This document shows, one piece after another, positions 28,676 through 31,523 of a stretch of DNA of 31,523 bases. The notes under the pieces are model-generated. The model was not told the DNA's origin. It was given only the letters and a program-made list of their open reading frames with translations, and did not search any database. This DNA is from Candidatus Magasanikiibacteriota bacterium. Its GTDB lineage: Bacteria > Patescibacteriota > Patescibacteriia > Magasanikbacterales > 2-02-FULL-50-9b. The stretch is from contig JAPLWO010000066.1 in assembly GCA_026396555.1 (NCBI GenBank), positions 1 through 31,523 on the forward strand, read 5' to 3'. Positions within the stretch are counted from its first letter, which is position 1, and each line of letters opens with the position of its first letter. Both the position numbers and the translations under genes were made by a program.

Positions 28676-29453
28676 AAAACCAGCGGCCCCACTTCCGCAA
28701 ATTCATAAACCGCGCCGCGAACAAATTGCGATTTATAAATTTCCCGAACCACTGACGGACATTCCGAACATGGTGCTATTTTCTGATTTGCATTTATACG
28801 GAAAAAATAATAAATCGATCAGTGTATTCCCCGAAAATGTGCGCGAGCTGTTTAAGATGCTCCACAAATATCATGACCAAGGTTATGAGCTCTATGGGCT
28901 CGGCGATATTTTGGAAGGCTGGCGTTTTAATACAAAACAGATTTTAAAAATGCATCCAGATTTTGTGTGGTTTTTAAATAACAATGTTCATATCATTCGT
29001 GGCAATCACGATTGGACTGCATGGAAAAGAATTGAAAAGCAGTTCGGAAAAAAGACGCACGAATTTTTACAAGTCGGCCCGATTTTTATGAGTCATGGAC
29101 ATCAAGCTGATCCGCTCAATCGACGCAGCGCGTGGTACAGTCGCTACGCAACAAAACTTGCGGGATATTTAAAGCGCGCGGGAATCAACATGGATAAAAC
29201 GTATCGCAAAACGAAATTTAAACACGCTGACAAAATTAAACAGCGCTACGAAAATCACACACTCGCGGTTCAGAATACGATCGCACCCACCGCGAAGATT
29301 TTTTGTTACGGACATCTGCACATGCCTTATTTAGACACGTCGCTCGAAAATATTGTGATTGTAAATTTGGGATCGATCGCGAATTATGCGAGAATTTTTT
29401 CTTATGTGGAGATAACGGCGACGGAGTTGACGTTGTGGAAAGTCACGCTATAA
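28653..29453 (+). CDS. Calcineurin-like metallophosphoesterase
   Basis: The 266 residues carry all five motifs of the family: D45-x-H47 in FSDLHLYG, GD at 84-85 in GLGDILEGW, GNHD at 117-120, H148 or H150 in MSHGHQAD, and GHLH at 220-223. It is cytosolic, with a basic N-terminus and no signal peptide. The family includes LpxH-like lipid hydrolases and nucleotide phosphodiesterases; the substrate cannot be read from the sequence. ATG 28653 is chosen because the upstream frame lies wholly inside the kinase gene. The overlap indicates co-translation. An inverted-repeat element follows the stop. Confidence 0.88.
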   Translation: MNLFIRRKKPAAPLPQIHKPRREQIAIYKFPEPLTDIPNMVLFSDLHLYGKNNKSISVFPENVRELFKMLHKYHDQGYELYGLGDILEGWRFNTKQILKMHPDFVWFLNNNVHIIRGNHDWTAWKRIEKQFGKKTHEFLQVGPIFMSHGHQADPLNRRSAWYSRYATKLAGYLKRAGINMDKTYRKTKFKHADKIKQRYENHTLAVQNTIAPTAKIFCYGHLHMPYLDTSLENIVIVNLGSIANYARIFSYVEITATELTLWKVTL

Positions 29454-29459
29454 AGATTT

Positions 29460-29532
29460 GTAGGATTTTGCCTTGCTCTCCTCTCGCGCGAGGGGCCAGC
29501 AACGCGCTTCGGAAAACAAGACAAAATCCTAC
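29460..29532. repeat. Inverted-repeat element, copy 1
   Basis: GTAGGATTTTG and CAAAATCCTAC (11 bp), then CTTG/CAAG after one mismatch, enclose a GC-rich centre with the hairpin-forming CCTC...GAGG. The centre contains GCCAGCAACGC followed by CTTCGGAAAACA. The minus strand of the element at 30370-30445 has the same core, although its arms have a different sequence. Confidence 0.65.
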
Positions 29533-29571
29533 ATACCCAATTAAACAGGGTGTCGTTCCATGACGGCAACC

Positions 29572-29600
29572 TTGACGAATGGCGTAAATTTTGATAACGT
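29572..29600 (+). promoter_or_regulatory. Promoter of the 201-aa GC-rich gene
   Basis: TTGACG (29572-29577) and TAACGT (29595-29600) are 17 bases apart. The leader is about 57 bases. Confidence 0.6.
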
Positions 29601-29663
29601 CTTCGCAGTTCCAAGCCCTGACCAATGCATTATGCGGAAGGCAGGAGCTGGACGGAGGTACCC

Positions 29664-30269
29664 ATGGAAGATCTTGAAAAAATGCGCAAGCTGCTAGTGG
29701 AGTTCGATCTGATTCGGACTGCTGACCTGGAAACGATCCAAACCTTTGCGATCGCAGCTCAAATCACCGCGCTCACCGTCAGGCTCAACGTTTTCGACAC
29801 GATGAAGCTGCTCAGCGATTCAGAGCTCAAAACCCTCGAAGCAGCGGTACGTACGTTCCAAGTTGATTCCAAACACGAGGGTGGCAAAGTCGTACGTGCC
29901 ATGACTGTTGACGAGTTGATCCGGCGATTCAGTGAGCTAGAGCCAGCACAGGTTACCGAAGAACGAATCGTCCATCTGGAAAACGCCCTCAGGCCCACAC
30001 TGCTTGGTAACCGAACGTCAACATGCACTTACGCGTTTGTTATTGCACTCTGCACACAAGCGGAAAAGCGTAAGGCGCTCGGTCATGAACACAAAAACCG
30101 CGCCGATTGGATTCATGAACGAGCTGTGACCATACTTCAGCATGAGACCGGAATGTTCCACAAAAACGACCCGCGACAAAATCCACTTGTCTTTGACATG
30201 CTCCTCGAGCATTTCAAACTCAAGGATGCTCTAGACCGAATCGAATCGCGCAAAATAGTCGCCAAATAG
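29664..30269 (+). CDS. Unknown 201-aa helical protein, GC-rich
   Basis: No family is recognised. The protein looks all-helical and soluble, with repeated leucine-rich amphipathic stretches (MRKLLVEFDLI, ETIQTFAIAAQITALTVRL, KLLSDSELKTLEAAVRTF), a central LIRRFSELEP region, and a histidine-containing part (ALGHEHKNRADWIHERAV). There are no membrane segments. ATG 29664 is chosen because GGAGG precedes it by six bases; the in-frame ATG at 29625 has none. It has its own promoter and a strong terminator and is flanked by the two related inverted-repeat elements. Together these look like a separable cassette inserted between the metallophosphoesterase gene and thyX. Confidence 0.65.
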   Translation: MEDLEKMRKLLVEFDLIRTADLETIQTFAIAAQITALTVRLNVFDTMKLLSDSELKTLEAAVRTFQVDSKHEGGKVVRAMTVDELIRRFSELEPAQVTEERIVHLENALRPTLLGNRTSTCTYAFVIALCTQAEKRKALGHEHKNRADWIHERAVTILQHETGMFHKNDPRQNPLVFDMLLEHFKLKDALDRIESRKIVAK

Positions 30270-30288
30270 GCACAAGAACGACAGAAGT

Positions 30289-30334
30289 CCGTCCAGATCG
30301 ACCTTGCAGAAAGGTCTCTGGGCGGCATTTTTTT
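30289..30334 (+). terminator. Terminator of the 201-aa gene
   Basis: CCG-CCAGA...GACCTT pairs with AAGGTC...TGG-CGG in a long stem (30289-30325), followed by seven T. Confidence 0.9.
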
Positions 30335-30369
30335 ATCCCATGGAACGACACCAAGTCCGTATTAAGGTA

Positions 30370-30445
30370 CGTGGGTATTTTGCTGTGTTTTCCGAGTGCG
30401 TTGCTGGCTGCGCGCACGGAAGGAAAATACAGCAAAATACCCACG
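30370..30445. repeat. Inverted-repeat element, copy 2
   Basis: The arms 30370-30393 and 30422-30445 pair at all 24 positions as RNA (one G-U). The centre forms a further GTGCG/CGCAC stem. Read on the minus strand, the centre shares GCCAGCAACGC and CTCGGAAAACA with the element at 29460-29532. There is no T-run and no open frame. Confidence 0.7.
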
Positions 30446-30455
30446 CAATGTAGTA

Positions 30456-30485
30456 TAGACACGGCGCCGTCCCATTTGATACAAT
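30456..30485 (+). promoter_or_regulatory. Promoter of thyX with a GC palindrome in the spacer
   Basis: TAGACA (30456-30461) and TACAAT (30480-30485) are 18 bases apart. The perfect palindrome ACGGCGCCGT (30461-30470) follows the -35 directly, a position like that of CCGCCGGCGG at dcd. Confidence 0.55.
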
Positions 30486-30502
30486 ACCCCCAGATCTTTC
30501 CC

Positions 30503-30533
30503 ACGGCCCATCTCTTGTTTTGGCCGTTTTTTT
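30503..30533 (+). terminator. Terminator-like hairpin in the thyX leader (attenuator candidate)
   Basis: ACGGCC (30503-30508) pairs with GGCCGT (30522-30527) and is followed by seven T, between the thyX promoter and its ATG. It has the form of an intrinsic terminator inside a leader of about 54 bases, so premature termination may control thyX. Confidence 0.55.
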
Positions 30534-30545
30534 AATGTAAATCCT

Positions 30546-31523
30546 ATGCCGATGGAATCCCACGATCGAGACATTTTTGCCATTGTTGGTCTTGCCCCAG
30601 AAGTCCAAGCTGTTGCGTTTGCAAAATATTCACGCTCACAAGAATCAGTCAAAACAACGATCGATGATTTAACTGACGAAAAGTCAGCGGAGTTTCATGA
30701 AAAATGGGTAATCGGTTATGGCGATGCGTCAGTTGCTGACATGGCAATGATTGCAATCGCACTTGAAAATGTTTCGATGCTCGCGAGCAAAGCGATTGAA
30801 GATCATCGCCTCGCATCATATCAAGAAAAATCAACGCGCTATGTCCCGTTTGATCCGACACGATTTCACAAACCAGCGAAATTCATGGATGATCCAGCGA
30901 CGCGCGATATTTATTTAAATGCAATTCAAGATCAGATGGATGGCTACACCTATTTGCTTGAAGGAATGGTGAAATTTTTTCGCGAAAAATATCCAAAGCC
31001 AGAAGACTTGGGCGACAAACCATATGAAAGTCGGTTGCGTGCACGTGCGCTCGATGTTGCGCGCTATGCACTTCCAATTTCAACGCTTACTAATTTAGGA
31101 ATGATCGCGTCGGCGCGTGAAATTCGCTACATGATTTCGCGTTTACTAGCGAGCCACAATCAAGAAGTGCGCGAAGTTGGCGAAGAAATTAAAAAAGCCG
31201 CGCTTGAAAATGCATATAATCCAAATGCAAAACGCTCGCTCGCCGCACTTGCACAGTTGGAAGAATATGGCGTGCCAGAAGAAGTGACCGAAGCTGTGCG
31301 CACCAGTTTGCGTTTGTCAGTCGCCGGCGCACCAACACTCATCAAGCACACAGATCCACGTGAATACTTAATTAAAAAAGATCGCATTGCAAAAATTGCA
31401 GGATTATTTTTAGAGCAAGAAGATCTTGGATTCGAAGAACCGCGCGTTGATTTAGTTTCTGATTTATCGCCCGAAGACGAATTGGTTGCAAGCTTACTCT
31501 ACCCTCAAACAACAGTTTCACTT
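30546..31523 (+). CDS. thyX: Flavin-dependent thymidylate synthase ThyX, 3' end beyond the window
   Basis: ThyX makes dTMP from dUMP using FAD, NADPH and methylene-tetrahydrofolate. The 326 visible residues are open to the end of the window. The ThyX motif appears as DHRLASYQEKSTRY (86-99), matching HRxxSxxxxSxR; the first arginine of the usual RHR is aspartate here. Later LDVARYALPISTLTNLGM and SAREIRYMISRLLASHNQEV match the longer ThyX type of CPR bacteria, which exceeds the about 220 residues of the Thermotoga enzyme. ATG 30546 is used; ATG 30552 is possible. There is no Shine-Dalgarno sequence. It works downstream of dcd in dTMP supply. Confidence 0.9.
   Translation, partial: MPMESHDRDIFAIVGLAPEVQAVAFAKYSRSQESVKTTIDDLTDEKSAEFHEKWVIGYGDASVADMAMIAIALENVSMLASKAIEDHRLASYQEKSTRYVPFDPTRFHKPAKFMDDPATRDIYLNAIQDQMDGYTYLLEGMVKFFREKYPKPEDLGDKPYESRLRARALDVARYALPISTLTNLGMIASAREIRYMISRLLASHNQEVREVGEEIKKAALENAYNPNAKRSLAALAQLEEYGVPEEVTEAVRTSLRLSVAGAPTLIKHTDPREYLIKKDRIAKIAGLFLEQEDLGFEEPRVDLVSDLSPEDELVASLLYPQTTVSL

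Overview
The window looks like part of the chromosome of a Patescibacteria/CPR bacterium, probably in the Parcubacteria (Paceibacteria) branch. This is an inference from gene content. The core genes are AT-rich. EF-Ts is about 197 residues and ThrRS has no TGS domain. Several small proteins resemble CPR-type families (a slipin/DUF5671-like/LemA/HtpX run, a DUF5663-like protein, a PemK-like toxin, a giant PP2C protein, a ThyX). Genes such as prfA end in TGA, so UGA is a stop here and the Gracilibacteria/SR1 code does not apply. I found no rRNA, tRNA, CRISPR array or transposase.

Layout. 0-0.7 kb: a gene tail, a cluster of DnaA-box-like sites, and a coiled-coil gene. 0.7-4.8 kb, minus strand: an 81-aa GC-rich gene, tsf, rpsB with a structured leader, a PemK-like toxin, a 33-aa membrane peptide, prfA and rpmE. 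A candidate small RNA (plus strand) starts beside the rpsB promoter. 4.86-6.8 kb, plus strand: an unknown 361-aa protein and prmC. 6.8-9.8 kb, minus: rplY, a zinc-ribbon protein, rodA, and an envelope protein that seems to have lost its N-terminus. 9.7-11.5 kb: two GC-rich genes. 11.8-13.85 kb: gyrB, divergent from secE-nusG-rplK. 15.2-18.05 kb, plus: slipin, DUF5671-like protein, lemA, htpX. 18.1-18.6 kb: two GC-rich minus-strand genes. 18.7-25.8 kb, minus: thrS, a 1589-aa PP2C protein, a DUF5663-like protein. 25.9-26.6 kb: rplA with its own L1-binding-site-like leader. 26.6-27.4 kb: a coiled-coil protein and a DUF378 protein. 27.6-31.5 kb, plus: dcd, a P-loop kinase, a metallophosphoesterase, a GC-rich gene, and thyX, which runs off the end.

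Functionally, most of the window is translation (S2, EF-Ts, L31, RF1, PrmC, L25, L11, L1, ThrRS), transcription and secretion (NusG, SecE), DNA topology (GyrB), cell shape (RodA), membrane quality control (slipin, LemA, HtpX) and deoxynucleotide supply (Dcd, a possible dNMP kinase, ThyX).

Two patterns stand out. First, the AT-rich core genes almost all lack a Shine-Dalgarno sequence and follow short AT-rich or nearly absent leaders. Interspersed GC-rich genes carry strong GGAGG-type sites, and several have their own consensus promoter and hairpin terminator. Second, several intergenic regions hold long near-perfect inverted repeats. Two of them (29460-29532 and 30370-30445) share a core sequence while their arms differ and still pair, which suggests a structured element under selection.
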